From positions 186,001 to 250,000 of the forward strand of contig JACKLF010000001.1 of assembly GCA_024236055.1 (NCBI GenBank): a stretch of 64,000 bases of DNA, written 5' to 3'. Below are positions 28,312 through 36,184 of this stretch, piece by piece. Positions within the stretch are counted from its first letter, which is position 1. The number at the start of each line of letters is the position of its first letter. The translations under genes and the position numbers were made by a program. This DNA comes from Alphaproteobacteria bacterium (GTDB lineage Bacteria > Pseudomonadota > Alphaproteobacteria > Micropepsales > Micropepsaceae). The notes beneath the pieces are model-generated. The model saw only the letters and a program-made list of their open reading frames with translations. It was not told the origin of the DNA and searched no databases.

Positions 28312-29697
28312 CAGCCAGAAGAAGCGCCACACCAGCAGCAGCGCCGCCACCGCCAGGCCGAAGGCCAGGCCGATCCAGATGCCCAGGCCTTCCATTTTCA
28401 GGCCGAAGCCCAGCGCCAGGCACATGGGAAATCCGGCCAGCCAATAGCTGGCGCCGGCGATCCACATCGGCGCGCGCGCATCCTTCAGGCCGCGCAGCGC
28501 CATCGCCGCGCTGACCTGCAACCCGTCCACGATCTGGAAGGCGGCGGCGACATGCAGGAACACCACTGTGAGCGCAATGGCCTCGCCGTTCGAGGCATCG
28601 GACGAGAACCAGGCGCTGGCGATGGCGCGCGGGAACAGCAGCAGGAGGGCCGACGTCACGGTCATGAAGGCCATCGCCACGCCCATGGCCGTGAAGCCTG
28701 CGCGCCGCGCCGCATGCATGTCGCCCGCGCCCGCTGCCAGGCCCACGCGCACCGTGGCGGCCAGCCCCACGCCCAGCGGCACCATGAAGGTCAGCGAGGG
28801 AATGGTGATGGCGATCTGGTGCGCCGCCAGCATGGTGGCGCCGAACAGGCCCATCAGCACCGTGGCGGCGTTGAACAGCATGGCCTCGAAGATGGTGGTC
28901 AGGCCGATGGGCACGCCCAGGCGGAACATCTCCTTCAGGTGCGGCCAGTGGGGAAGGCGAAAATCCTTCAGGATGCGATGGGCGCTGAGGGCAGGCGAGA
29001 GATGGATCACTGCCAGCATCGCCGTGAAGGCGAAGACGTTGGACAGCGCCGATGCCAGGCCAGAGCCCCACAGCCCCAGTGCCGGAACACCCAGGTGGCC
29101 GAAGATCAGGCACCAGTCGCCCAGCGCGTTGAACACGATGGCCGCCAGCATCACGATCATCGGCGCGACCGGCCGCGACAAAGCGGTGGCATAGTTGCGC
29201 AGCACCTGGAAGCCGATGGCAAAAGGCAGGCCCCAGCACAGCGTGGATGTGAAGATGCCCGCGCCGCCGGCCAGCAGTGGCGCTTCGCCCAGCGCGCGCA
29301 TGATCGGCCCGGTTGTCAGCAGCACCGCCAGCAGCGGCGGGGTCATGATCAGCGCCGCCCACAGGCCCATGCGCGTGGCCGGGCGCACTTCCTGCGGCCT
29401 GTTCTCGCCCAGCGCGTGGGCGATCACCGGCGAGACGGCATGGGCGGGCCCGCAGCCCAGCAGCCAGGTGAAAAAGAACACCGTGTTGCCCAGCGCGGCC
29501 GAGGCCAGCGCCTCCTTGCTCAGATGGCCCAGCATCAGCGTGTCGGTGGCCAGGATCGCCATCTGGGCAAGCTGGGTCGCCGCCAGCGGCAGCGCCAGGC
29601 GCAGCAGTTCGCGCAGCTCGCCCATCCAGGCGGCGCGGCCGGTTCCGGCGATCAGGGGGCCGGGATTGGTGGCTTCGGTAATTTCTGGTTCGCTCAT
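28258..29697 (-). CDS. MATE-family multidrug/cation efflux transporter
   Basis: 479 residues with about 12 membrane helices in two repeated halves, as in NorM-type MATE proteins; ALPLAATQLAQMAILATDTLMLGHL opens the first and RLGVPIGLTTIFEAMLFNAA the second. Exports drugs or metabolites with Na+ or H+. The upstream region looks regulatory: a consensus promoter, a 20-codon leader ORF and an intrinsic terminator lie in the 240 bp before the start, so expression may be controlled by attenuation. The ribosome site is weak. Convergent overlap with ubiB. Confidence 0.92.
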   Translation of the reverse strand: MSEPEITEATNPGPLIAGTGRAAWMGELRELLRLALPLAATQLAQMAILATDTLMLGHLSKEALASAALGNTVFFFTWLLGCGPAHAVSPVIAHALGENRPQEVRPATRMGLWAALIMTPPLLAVLLTTGPIMRALGEAPLLAGGAGIFTSTLCWGLPFAIGFQVLRNYATALSRPVAPMIVMLAAIVFNALGDWCLIFGHLGVPALGLWGSGLASALSNVFAFTAMLAVIHLSPALSAHRILKDFRLPHWPHLKEMFRLGVPIGLTTIFEAMLFNAATVLMGLFGATMLAAHQIAITIPSLTFMVPLGVGLAATVRVGLAAGAGDMHAARRAGFTAMGVAMAFMTVTSALLLLFPRAIASAWFSSDASNGEAIALTVVFLHVAAAFQIVDGLQVSAAMALRGLKDARAPMWIAGASYWLAGFPMCLALGFGLKMEGLGIWIGLAFGLAVAALLLVWRFFWLSKKMRDGEQQAGGNQRQ

Positions 29698-29721
29698 GGC
29701 ATTCTGGAACGGATGAAAATG

Positions 29722-29755
29722 AAAAACCCTCCGCGGGGAGGGGCCCGGGAGGGTT
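29722..29755 (-). terminator. Intrinsic terminator between leader ORF and MATE gene (candidate attenuator)
   Basis: On the minus strand AACCCTCC pairs perfectly with GGAGGGTT around a 15-base loop and runs into TTTTTCATTTTC. It lies 24-25 bases before the MATE ATG and 25 bases after the leader stop, so it would stop transcription before the transporter unless another structure prevails. Confidence 0.75.
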
Positions 29756-29780
29756 CGAACGGCGCCGGCAAGGCGGTGCG

Positions 29781-29843
29781 CTATCGAAGTCCCGGAATGG
29801 CGATGCGATGGCCGGCGCGCGTGCGCGGTGCGGTGATGGTCAT
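29781..29843 (-). CDS. 20-residue leader peptide upstream of the MATE gene
   Basis: The minus-strand ORF MTITAPRTRAGHRIAIPGLR is preceded by CGAGGAGGC, a near-perfect Shine-Dalgarno site 5-6 bases from the ATG. That is far stronger than the site of the MATE gene itself. It contains five Arg but no run of one amino acid, unlike classic biosynthetic leaders. Position and the terminator behind it suggest ribosome-controlled attenuation (inference). I do not recognise the peptide. Confidence 0.6.
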   Translation of the reverse strand: MTITAPRTRAGHRIAIPGLR

Positions 29844-29855
29844 GCGGGCCTCCTC

Positions 29856-29887
29856 GATGCTGGAAAGGAACAGGGATGCTGGAAAGG
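29856..29887. repeat. 13-bp direct repeat in the MATE leader
   Basis: GATGCTGGAAAGG occurs at 29856-29868 and again at 29875-29887 (19-base period), between the promoter and the leader-peptide ribosome site. Confidence 0.8.
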
Positions 29888-29907
29888 GAAAGGAATTTCG
29901 GGCCGCC

Positions 29908-29936
29908 GGGTTACGCCCGGGCCCTGTGCCTGTCAA
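29908..29936 (-). promoter_or_regulatory. Candidate promoter for the MATE leader transcript
   Basis: On the minus strand a perfect TTGACA (29936-29931), a 17-base spacer and TAACCC (29913-29908). The -10 box is weak, but the -35 box and spacing are ideal. The leader ORF starts about 65 bases downstream. Confidence 0.55.
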
Positions 29937-30095
29937 TGGCCCGCCGCCAGGCGGAGCCGTGACATTTTTATGGAAGTTTTCCTCAAACCATCCCTCAAGC
30001 TTTAAAGGCGTCACAACCGGGGGTGGATACCATCATTCCCGATAGCCGCATTGCGCCGGGGGGCGCGCTGTCCTGACCGAACAGAGGGACATCAC

Positions 30096-30599
30096 ATGCA
30101 GGCTTTGGGACTGTGCTGGGACCAGACGGGGATCGGCGAACTCGAGGAAGTCCATATACCGCGCCAGGCCCCGGCGCATCGCGGGGCGCGGCTTCTGCTG
30201 TCGCATTGGCAGGCCCGCGAGGCGGAAGGCCGCTTTGTCGTCGGCCGCGATGTGCCTGCGCGCCCGCTGGCGAAAATTCTCAGCGGGTTGATGCTCTATG
30301 AGCCCGTCGATGGCGATTTCCGCATTCGCCTTGCCGGTCTGGCGCTGCTGCGCCGCTTTGGCCGCGATGTGCGGGGCGAAAGATTGTCGGCCCTGTCTGG
30401 CGCGGGCCAGTTCAGCGCCCATGCCGCGCAGATGCGTGCGCTGCTGCGGACGGGAAAGCCGCTGGTGGTCGAGGTGCGCCTGATGCAGCAGGGGCGGATC
30501 CAGCTTTGCTACGAGTTGGTTGCACTGCGCGTTTTCGCGCCCGACGAACAGACGCCCTGGGTGCTGGCCGGGTTGTTTTTCCATGACTGGCGGCTCTGA
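30096..30599 (+). CDS. PAS_5-type PAS-domain protein
   Basis: 167 residues. The core (GARLLLSHWQAREAEGRFVV, ILSGLMLYEPVDGDFRIRLAG, RRFGRDVRGERLS) matches the alphaproteobacterial PAS_5 family, small stand-alone sensory domains without an output module. The ligand and partner are unknown. The ATG at 30096 follows AGAGGGACATC. It is divergent from the MATE leader. Confidence 0.78.
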   Translation: MQALGLCWDQTGIGELEEVHIPRQAPAHRGARLLLSHWQAREAEGRFVVGRDVPARPLAKILSGLMLYEPVDGDFRIRLAGLALLRRFGRDVRGERLSALSGAGQFSAHAAQMRALLRTGKPLVVEVRLMQQGRIQLCYELVALRVFAPDEQTPWVLAGLFFHDWRL

Positions 30600-30702
30600 C
30601 ATCGGGTCCGCGTGACGCGAAACTATCGCAAATTCCATGCAATCGGGCGTTGGCCGTGCGCGGCGCCTGTGTTTAGGTGCGGCTCAGCAACAAGGACTGT
30701 TG

Positions 30703-31512
30703 ATGGCAAAGCCGCTCAATATCGCCCATCGCGGCGGCGCCGGGCTGATGCCCGAAAACGCGCTGGCTGCCTTTGCCGATGCGATCGCCCGCGGCTGCGA
30801 TGGCGCCGAGCTGGATGTGCAACTGTCCGCCGACGGCGTGCCGGTGGTGCATCACGATTATCGCCTTATGGCCGATGTGGCGCGCGCCCATGGCGCATGG
30901 CTTGATGCGCCGGGGCCGCGCATCAAGGACCTGACCGCCGAACAGCTGCAGACATGGGATATCGGCCGCGCGCGTCCGGGCAGCGATTACGCGCTGCGCC
31001 ATCCCGCACTGACGCCGGTGGACGGGCAGGGCGTGCCCCCGCTGGCGGCGGTGCTGGACCTGGCGGCGGATGCGCCGCATCCCTTTGTGCTGATGGTGGA
31101 ACTGAAATGCGGCGCCAGCGACGACAGCGCCGATCCGGTGCTGCTGGCCGAAGCCGCGCATGACGCCGTCATAGCCGCGGGCGTTCTGGAGAATGTGATC
31201 TTTGTCGGTTTCGACTGGCGCGCATTGCTGGCGGTGAAGGCGGCCGATCCGGCGGCGCTGTGCTGGTTCACCACCGACAAGCTGATGGGCGATGCGCGCG
31301 CCGCCATCGACACCATCGCGGCGGCGGGCGCCGATGGCTGGTTTCCCAATTTCCGCGACGCCACGGATGACAATGTCGCCCATGCCCGCGCACGCGACCT
31401 GAAGGTCGGCGCCTGGACGGTCAATGACCCGGCTGACATGCGCCGCCTGTCCGGCCTGGACGCAATCTGCACCGACAGGCCGGATCTGTTGATGGACCTA
31501 CGGTCTCTTTAG
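30703..31512 (+). CDS. Glycerophosphodiester phosphodiesterase (UgpQ-like)
   Basis: 269 residues. Hydrolyses glycerophosphodiesters to glycerol-3-phosphate and an alcohol. The active-site strands NIAHRGGAGLMPENALAAF, GAELDVQLSADGVPVVHHD and the C-terminal VGAWTVNDPADMRRL ... ICTDRPDLL are diagnostic. No signal peptide is seen, so it is cytoplasmic. The start at 30703 has AAGGA upstream. Product could feed glpD at 38.6-40.2 kb. Confidence 0.93.
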   Translation: MAKPLNIAHRGGAGLMPENALAAFADAIARGCDGAELDVQLSADGVPVVHHDYRLMADVARAHGAWLDAPGPRIKDLTAEQLQTWDIGRARPGSDYALRHPALTPVDGQGVPPLAAVLDLAADAPHPFVLMVELKCGASDDSADPVLLAEAAHDAVIAAGVLENVIFVGFDWRALLAVKAADPAALCWFTTDKLMGDARAAIDTIAAAGADGWFPNFRDATDDNVAHARARDLKVGAWTVNDPADMRRLSGLDAICTDRPDLLMDLRSL

Positions 31513-31563
31513 CGCTGGTGTCCCGGCCGTTCGCTCAGGCTCGCGGCGTTGTTGGCTGCGCGC

Positions 31564-32523
31564 TCACAACCCTTCAAACAGTGCCGTCGACAGATAGCGT
31601 TCGGCGAAGGAGGGGATGATCGCCACGATGGTCTTGCCCGCATTCTCGGGCCGCGCGCCCACTTCCAGGGCCGCCGCGATGGCCGCGCCAGAGGAAATGC
31701 CGACCGGGATGCCTTCCTCCCGCGCCGCCTGGCGCGCGGTTTCCAGCGCCGTCTCGTTGGAGATGGTCACCACCTCGTCGATCACCTTGCGGTCCAGGAT
31801 GGCGGGCACGAAACCGGCGCCGATGCCCTGAATCTTGTGCGGGCCGGGCTGACCGCCCGACAGGACCGGGGAATCCTCCGGCTCCAGCGCGATCATCTTC
31901 ACGCCGGGCTTCTTTTCCTTCAGCACCTGGCCGACGCCGGTGATGGTGCCACCGGTGCCCACGCCGGAAATCACGATGTCGACCTTGCCCTCGGTGTCGT
32001 TCCAGATTTCCTCGGCGGTGGTGCGCCGGTGCACGTCGGGATTGGCCGGGTTTTCGAACTGCTGGGGGATCACCGCGCCGGGATGTTCGGCCACCAGTTC
32101 ATGGGCGCGGGCGATGGCGCCCTTCATGCCCTTGGCCGCTTCGGTCAGCTCCAGCTTGGCGCCCAGAAGCTGCAGCATCTTGCGCCGCTCCAGCGACATG
32201 CTTTCGGGCATCACCAGGATCAGCTCATAACCCTTGGCCGCGGCCACGAAGGCCAGCGCGATGCCGGTGTTGCCGGATGTCGGCTCGATCAGTGTGGATT
32301 TGCCCGGCGTGATGATGCCCTGGGCTTCCAGCGCCTCGATCATCGCCACGCCGATGCGGTCCTTGACCGAGGAGATGGGATTGAAGAATTCCAGTTTCAG
32401 CAGGATGTCCGCCTTCACGCCCGCCTCCTTGGGCAGCCGGTTCAGCCTGACAAGCGGCGTGTCGCCGATGGTCTGGGTGATGGAGTCATAAATGCGTCCG
32501 CGTCCGGGCTTTCCTGTCTGCAT
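31564..32523 (-). CDS. cysK: Cysteine synthase A (O-acetylserine sulfhydrylase)
   Basis: 319 residues. PLP enzyme that forms cysteine from O-acetylserine and sulfide. The PLP lysine is Lys54 in NPISSVKDRIG; the substrate loop EPTSGNTGIALAF and GVGTGGTITGVG are present. AGGAGG precedes the ATG at 32523 by eight bases. It is the last gene of the run coaBC - dut - rrf2 - cysK. Confidence 0.96.
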   Translation of the reverse strand: MQTGKPGRGRIYDSITQTIGDTPLVRLNRLPKEAGVKADILLKLEFFNPISSVKDRIGVAMIEALEAQGIITPGKSTLIEPTSGNTGIALAFVAAAKGYELILVMPESMSLERRKMLQLLGAKLELTEAAKGMKGAIARAHELVAEHPGAVIPQQFENPANPDVHRRTTAEEIWNDTEGKVDIVISGVGTGGTITGVGQVLKEKKPGVKMIALEPEDSPVLSGGQPGPHKIQGIGAGFVPAILDRKVIDEVVTISNETALETARQAAREEGIPVGISSGAAIAAALEVGARPENAGKTIVAIIPSFAERYLSTALFEGL

Positions 32524-32546
32524 GGCCGTCCTCCTGAATCCCTGTT

Positions 32547-32996
32547 TTAAATCGTGAAATCGGCGCTGGTGTCGGTCCCGGCATCCACGCCGGCATGGCG
32601 CGCCCGCTGGCACAGATCCTCGATGGTGACCGAGTCCAGCCGCACCATAAGCTCTTCCTGCAACGTCTGCACGAAGGGCGCGACGATGCGCTGGCCCAGG
32701 TCCGAGCGGGGGCAGCCCCGGTCCTCGTCATCCTCGATGCTTTCGGCCACCCGCACCACATCGCCCACCGAGATGCGCCGCCGCTCGCGCGCCAGCCGGT
32801 AGCCGCCGCGTGGGCCCCGCACGCCTTTCAGAATGCCCGCGCGCACCAGTTGTTGCATCACCTGTTCCAGGTAACGCTGGGGCACGCCCTGGCGGGCGGT
32901 GATTTCCTTGGCCTGGACCGGTTCGGGCCGGGCGTTGAAGGCGATGTCGATCACCGCTTCCAGGGCCAAAAGGGTCTTGCGCGACAGTTTCAGCAT
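32547..32996 (-). CDS. Rrf2-family transcriptional regulator
   Basis: 149 residues. Winged-helix DNA-binding domain MLKLSRKTLLALEAVIDIA ... QRYLEQVMQQLVRAGIL with wing GVRGPRGGYRLAR. Only two cysteines occur (RGCPRS, EDLCQR), not the three-Cys cluster of IscR, so an Fe-S cofactor of that type is doubtful. It sits 23 bp upstream of cysK and may sense cysteine metabolism like CymR (inference). Its start overlaps the dut stop by one base. Confidence 0.87.
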   Translation of the reverse strand: MLKLSRKTLLALEAVIDIAFNARPEPVQAKEITARQGVPQRYLEQVMQQLVRAGILKGVRGPRGGYRLARERRRISVGDVVRVAESIEDDEDRGCPRSDLGQRIVAPFVQTLQEELMVRLDSVTIEDLCQRARHAGVDAGTDTSADFTI

Positions 32997-33454
32997 CAGG
33001 CCTTGACCGCCGCTGTCATGCCCGTGGAACCGAAGCCGCCGGCGCCGCGCGCGCTGTCGCTGAGTTCCGTCACTTCCACCAGTTCGGCCTGTTCGTGGCG
33101 GGCGATCACCATCTGGGCAATCTTCATGCCGCGCGCGATGCGGAAGGGTTCGGTTCCGTGATTGATCAGGATCGCCTTGACCTCGCCGCGATAGTCGCTG
33201 TCCACCGTGCCGGGCGCGTTCAGGCAGGTGATGCCATGGTTCAGCGCCAGGCCAGAGCGCGGACGAACCTGCGCCTCGAAGCCCAGCGGCAGTTCGATGG
33301 CGATGCCGGTGGGCACGGCGGCGCGCGCGCCCGGCGCCAGCACCATTTCGGCCTCGACGGCGGCCAGCAGGTCCAGCCCCGCCGATCCTTCCGTCGCATA
33401 ATGCGGGAAGGCCAGGTCCTGGGCGTGCGCCAGCCGCTTGATCAGAAGTTTCAT
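32996..33454 (-). CDS. dut: Deoxyuridine 5'-triphosphate nucleotidohydrolase
   Basis: 152 residues. Trimeric dUTPase that keeps uracil out of DNA and makes dUMP. Motifs are intact: LDLLAAVEAEMVLAPG, PRSGLALNHGITCLNAPG, VDSDYRGE and the C-terminal arm RGAGGFGSTG. Overlaps the coaBC 3' end by four bases, a pairing conserved in alphaproteobacteria. Confidence 0.96.
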   Translation of the reverse strand: MKLLIKRLAHAQDLAFPHYATEGSAGLDLLAAVEAEMVLAPGARAAVPTGIAIELPLGFEAQVRPRSGLALNHGITCLNAPGTVDSDYRGEVKAILINHGTEPFRIARGMKIAQMVIARHEQAELVEVTELSDSARGAGGFGSTGMTAAVKA

Positions 33455-34659
33455 GCTGCCCCCTTGATGGTCTGTGCGATGCGCGCCGCCAGTTTTTCGG
33501 CGACGTCTGTTTTTGTCATGTCCGGCCAGTCTTCCACGCCCGCCGCGCTGACCAGATGCACGCGGTTTCGCGTGCCGCCCATCACGTCCCCGGACACGTC
33601 GTTGGCGACGATCCAGTCGGCACCCTTGCGGGTGCGTTTTTCAACGGCGTGGGCGACGACATCGTCGGTCTCGGCGGCAAAGCCGATCAGCAGGCGCGGG
33701 CGCGCGGCATGCCCGGCCAGGCTGGCCAGGATGTCGGGATTTTCCACCAGCGCCAGGGACTGGTCGTTCTGCTGATCGTTCTTTTGTCCGCCCTTCTTGA
33801 TCTTGCTGTTGTGGGCGATTTGCGGCCGCCAGTCGGCCACCGCCGCGCACATCACCGCGATATCGGCGGGCAGGGCGGCCTCGCACGCGGCCAGCATTTC
33901 GCGCGCCGTGGTCACGCGCATCAGTTTGACGCCGCGCGGCGGATCGATCGCCACCGGCCCCGACACCAGTGTGGTCTGCGCGCCCGCCCGCGCCAGCGCG
34001 TCGGCAATGGCATAGCCCTGGCGGCCGCTGGAGCGGTTGGCCAGGAAACGCACCGGGTCGATCGGCTCCTGCGTGGGGCCGGCCGTCACCAGCGCCTTCA
34101 GGCCCTTCAGCGGCGCGTGGCCCGTCAATGCCCGCTCCACTGCAGCGGCAATCGCATCGGGTTCGGCCATGCGGCCCGGCCCGAATTCGCCGCAGGCCAT
34201 CTCGCCGTCATCAGGGCCCACGAACAGCACGCCGTCGCGCCGCAGGGTTTCGGCGTTGCGCTGCACCGGCGCGCTTTGCCACATGCGCACGTTCATCGCC
34301 GGCGCCATCAGCACCGGCTTGTCGGTTGCCAGAAGCGTGGTCGAGGCCAGATCGTTCGCCAGCCCGTTCGCCATCTTGGCCATCAGGTCGGCGGTTGCCG
34401 GCGCGACCACCACAAGATCGGCGCTGCGCGACAGTTCGATATGGCCCATGCGGGCTTCGTCTGTCAGGCTGAACAGGTCCTGATAGACCTGATCGCCGGT
34501 CAGCGCCGCCAGCGACAGCGGGGTGACGAACTGGGCCCCCGCGGCGGTCAGGATGGCGCGTGATTTCACACCCCGCTCGGCCAGCCGGCGCACCAGCTCC
34601 AGCGCCTTGTAGGCAGCGATGCCACCGCCGATGATCAGGAGGATTTTTTTGTCGCCCAC
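33451..34659 (-). CDS. coaBC: Bifunctional phosphopantothenoylcysteine decarboxylase/synthetase
   Basis: 402 residues from GTG 34659. CoaB joins phosphopantothenate with cysteine; CoaC decarboxylates it, both in CoA synthesis. CoaC: LLIIGGGIAAYKALELVRRL and the active site VLMAPAMNVRMW. CoaB: VTAGPTQEPIDPVRFLANRSSGRQGYAIA and CAAVADWRP. The frame extends to 34731, but the added residues are not family-like. First gene of the coaBC-dut-rrf2-cysK run. Confidence 0.95.
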   Translation of the reverse strand: MGDKKILLIIGGGIAAYKALELVRRLAERGVKSRAILTAAGAQFVTPLSLAALTGDQVYQDLFSLTDEARMGHIELSRSADLVVVAPATADLMAKMANGLANDLASTTLLATDKPVLMAPAMNVRMWQSAPVQRNAETLRRDGVLFVGPDDGEMACGEFGPGRMAEPDAIAAAVERALTGHAPLKGLKALVTAGPTQEPIDPVRFLANRSSGRQGYAIADALARAGAQTTLVSGPVAIDPPRGVKLMRVTTAREMLAACEAALPADIAVMCAAVADWRPQIAHNSKIKKGGQKNDQQNDQSLALVENPDILASLAGHAARPRLLIGFAAETDDVVAHAVEKRTRKGADWIVANDVSGDVMGGTRNRVHLVSAAGVEDWPDMTKTDVAEKLAARIAQTIKGAA

Positions 34660-34815
34660 CGGAAAACCACGCCAAGTTGAGCGGGGTATATAGCAAAGCA
34701 CGGTGCCGCCGTGTAGTTCATAGGCAAGCACTTGAAAGAAATAGGATATATTTCATATCAAGCGCCCAAATCGCGGTTAAGCCTGCGTTCATGTCGCTCT
34801 GCCATGCTGGATGGC

Positions 34816-35028
34816 ATGACAATGTCGACCGGAGATCTCTACCGCCTGGCCTCCGACCTTGCCGCCGAGCACGGCCCCAAGGCCGCCGACTATGCCAGCC
34901 GCGCGGTGATGACCCTGGAAGCCGAAGGCGCCCATGAGCGGGCGCAGTTCTGGTTCCTGATGCTGGTGCTTCTGGGCGATATCAGCTCTGGCCGCGTCGA
35001 CCCCCGCTCCAGAATCAGCATTCATTAA
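34816..35028 (+). CDS. Small conserved-type protein of unknown function
   Basis: About 70 residues (MTMSTGDLYRLASDLAAEHG ...), probably helical, ending RVDPRSRISIH. No known domain is recognised. ATGs at 34804, 34816 and 34822 are all possible. It is divergent from coaBC. A coding gene is likely because the frame is compact and the composition protein-like, but the evidence is modest. Confidence 0.5.
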   Translation: MTMSTGDLYRLASDLAAEHGPKAADYASRAVMTLEAEGAHERAQFWFLMLVLLGDISSGRVDPRSRISIH

Positions 35029-35041
35029 TTCAACCCCCTCC

Positions 35042-35132
35042 GGTTTCAGCTTCCGCTCGGCTCCCGAACCGGTCGCCTTCGCTCGCTGAAACCACCTCCC
35101 CCTTGAATGCACTCATGCGCATAAGGGGGAGG
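35042..35132. repeat. Double inverted-repeat element in the gap before the hydrolase
   Basis: GGTTTCAGC (35042-35050) pairs with GCTGAAACC (35085-35093), and CCTCCCCCTT (35095-35104) with AAGGGGGAGG (35123-35132). The second stem shares its core with the hairpin at 7364-7400. No gene is supported between 35029 and 35233. Confidence 0.75.
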
Positions 35133-35233
35133 AGGGCCTGTGCTGGTTGAAACAGGTGTTTGCAGCGGCAAGATGGGGTCATGGCCAAATACCGCCCCCG
35201 CGCGTTAGCATGGCTGCTCTCGCCGGGAACCTC

Positions 35234-36175
35234 ATGCCCCTCGACCCTCTGGTAAAAGCCTTTCTGGACCGTGCCGCCGAAATCCCGCGCCCCAGGCCGT
35301 GGGATCTGCCGCCGATGCTGGCGCGTGAATCCTTCAACGGCATGCTGCAACTGACCGGGCCAAAGGATGTGCCGGTCGGCAAGGTGGAGAATTTCACCAT
35401 TCCCGGCCCCGGCGGCGAAATCCGCGCGCGCAGCTATGCCCCCGTGGCCGCCAGCGGCCCCATGCCGGGCCTGATCTTCTTTCATGGCGGCGGCTTCGTC
35501 GTGGGCGGGCTTTCCAGCCATGACGGGCTTTGCCGCCAGCTTGTTGCCGAAGGCGGCTTCACGGTGGTGGCGGTCGACTATCGGCTGGCGCCCGAACATG
35601 TCTATCCGGCGGCGCTGGACGATGCGCTGGCCGCGACGCTGTGGATCGAGAACGAGGCGGCCGCATTGGGCCTGGATGCAGGCAAGCTGGCGGTGGGCGG
35701 CGACAGTGCCGGCGCGCTGCTGGCCGCGGCGGTCACCCAGGCGGTGCGCGCCAGGGGCGGGATCAAGCTGGCCTATCAGCTATTGATGTTTCCGGTCACC
35801 CAGATCGGCGGCACAACGCGTTCGTCCGGCGAATTCGCCAGCGGCTATTTCATCGAGCGGCGGATGATGGAGCATTTCTTCTCGCTTTATCTTCCCGCGG
35901 GGGTCGACCGCGCCGCGCCCGAAGTTTCGCCGCTCAACGCCCAGGATTTTTCCGGCCTGCCGCCAGCCTATGTGATGCTGGCCGGTTATGACCCCCTGCG
36001 CGATGACGGCGTGGCCTATGCCGACAAGCTGCGCGCGGCGGGCGTGCCGGTCGAGATCGCCGATTATCCCGACCTGGTGCATTGTTTCATTTACCTGCAG
36101 ACCGTCTTGCCCGAAGCCAGCGCGGCGATGAGCGCCGCCGCCAGGGCGGTGCGCGCGGCCCTCGATGCGGCTTAG
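35234..36175 (+). CDS. Alpha/beta hydrolase of the hormone-sensitive-lipase type
   Basis: 313 residues. Oxyanion-hole motif FFHGGGFVVGG and nucleophile elbow GGDSAGALLAA mark the HSL (family IV) esterases; GYDPLRDDG and DLVHCF supply the Asp and His. Likely cleaves short-chain esters. The ATG at 35234 is chosen; an in-frame ATG at 35210 would add eight residues. Confidence 0.9.
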   Translation: MPLDPLVKAFLDRAAEIPRPRPWDLPPMLARESFNGMLQLTGPKDVPVGKVENFTIPGPGGEIRARSYAPVAASGPMPGLIFFHGGGFVVGGLSSHDGLCRQLVAEGGFTVVAVDYRLAPEHVYPAALDDALAATLWIENEAAALGLDAGKLAVGGDSAGALLAAAVTQAVRARGGIKLAYQLLMFPVTQIGGTTRSSGEFASGYFIERRMMEHFFSLYLPAGVDRAAPEVSPLNAQDFSGLPPAYVMLAGYDPLRDDGVAYADKLRAAGVPVEIADYPDLVHCFIYLQTVLPEASAAMSAAARAVRAALDAA

Positions 36176-36184
36176 CCGTGCCGC

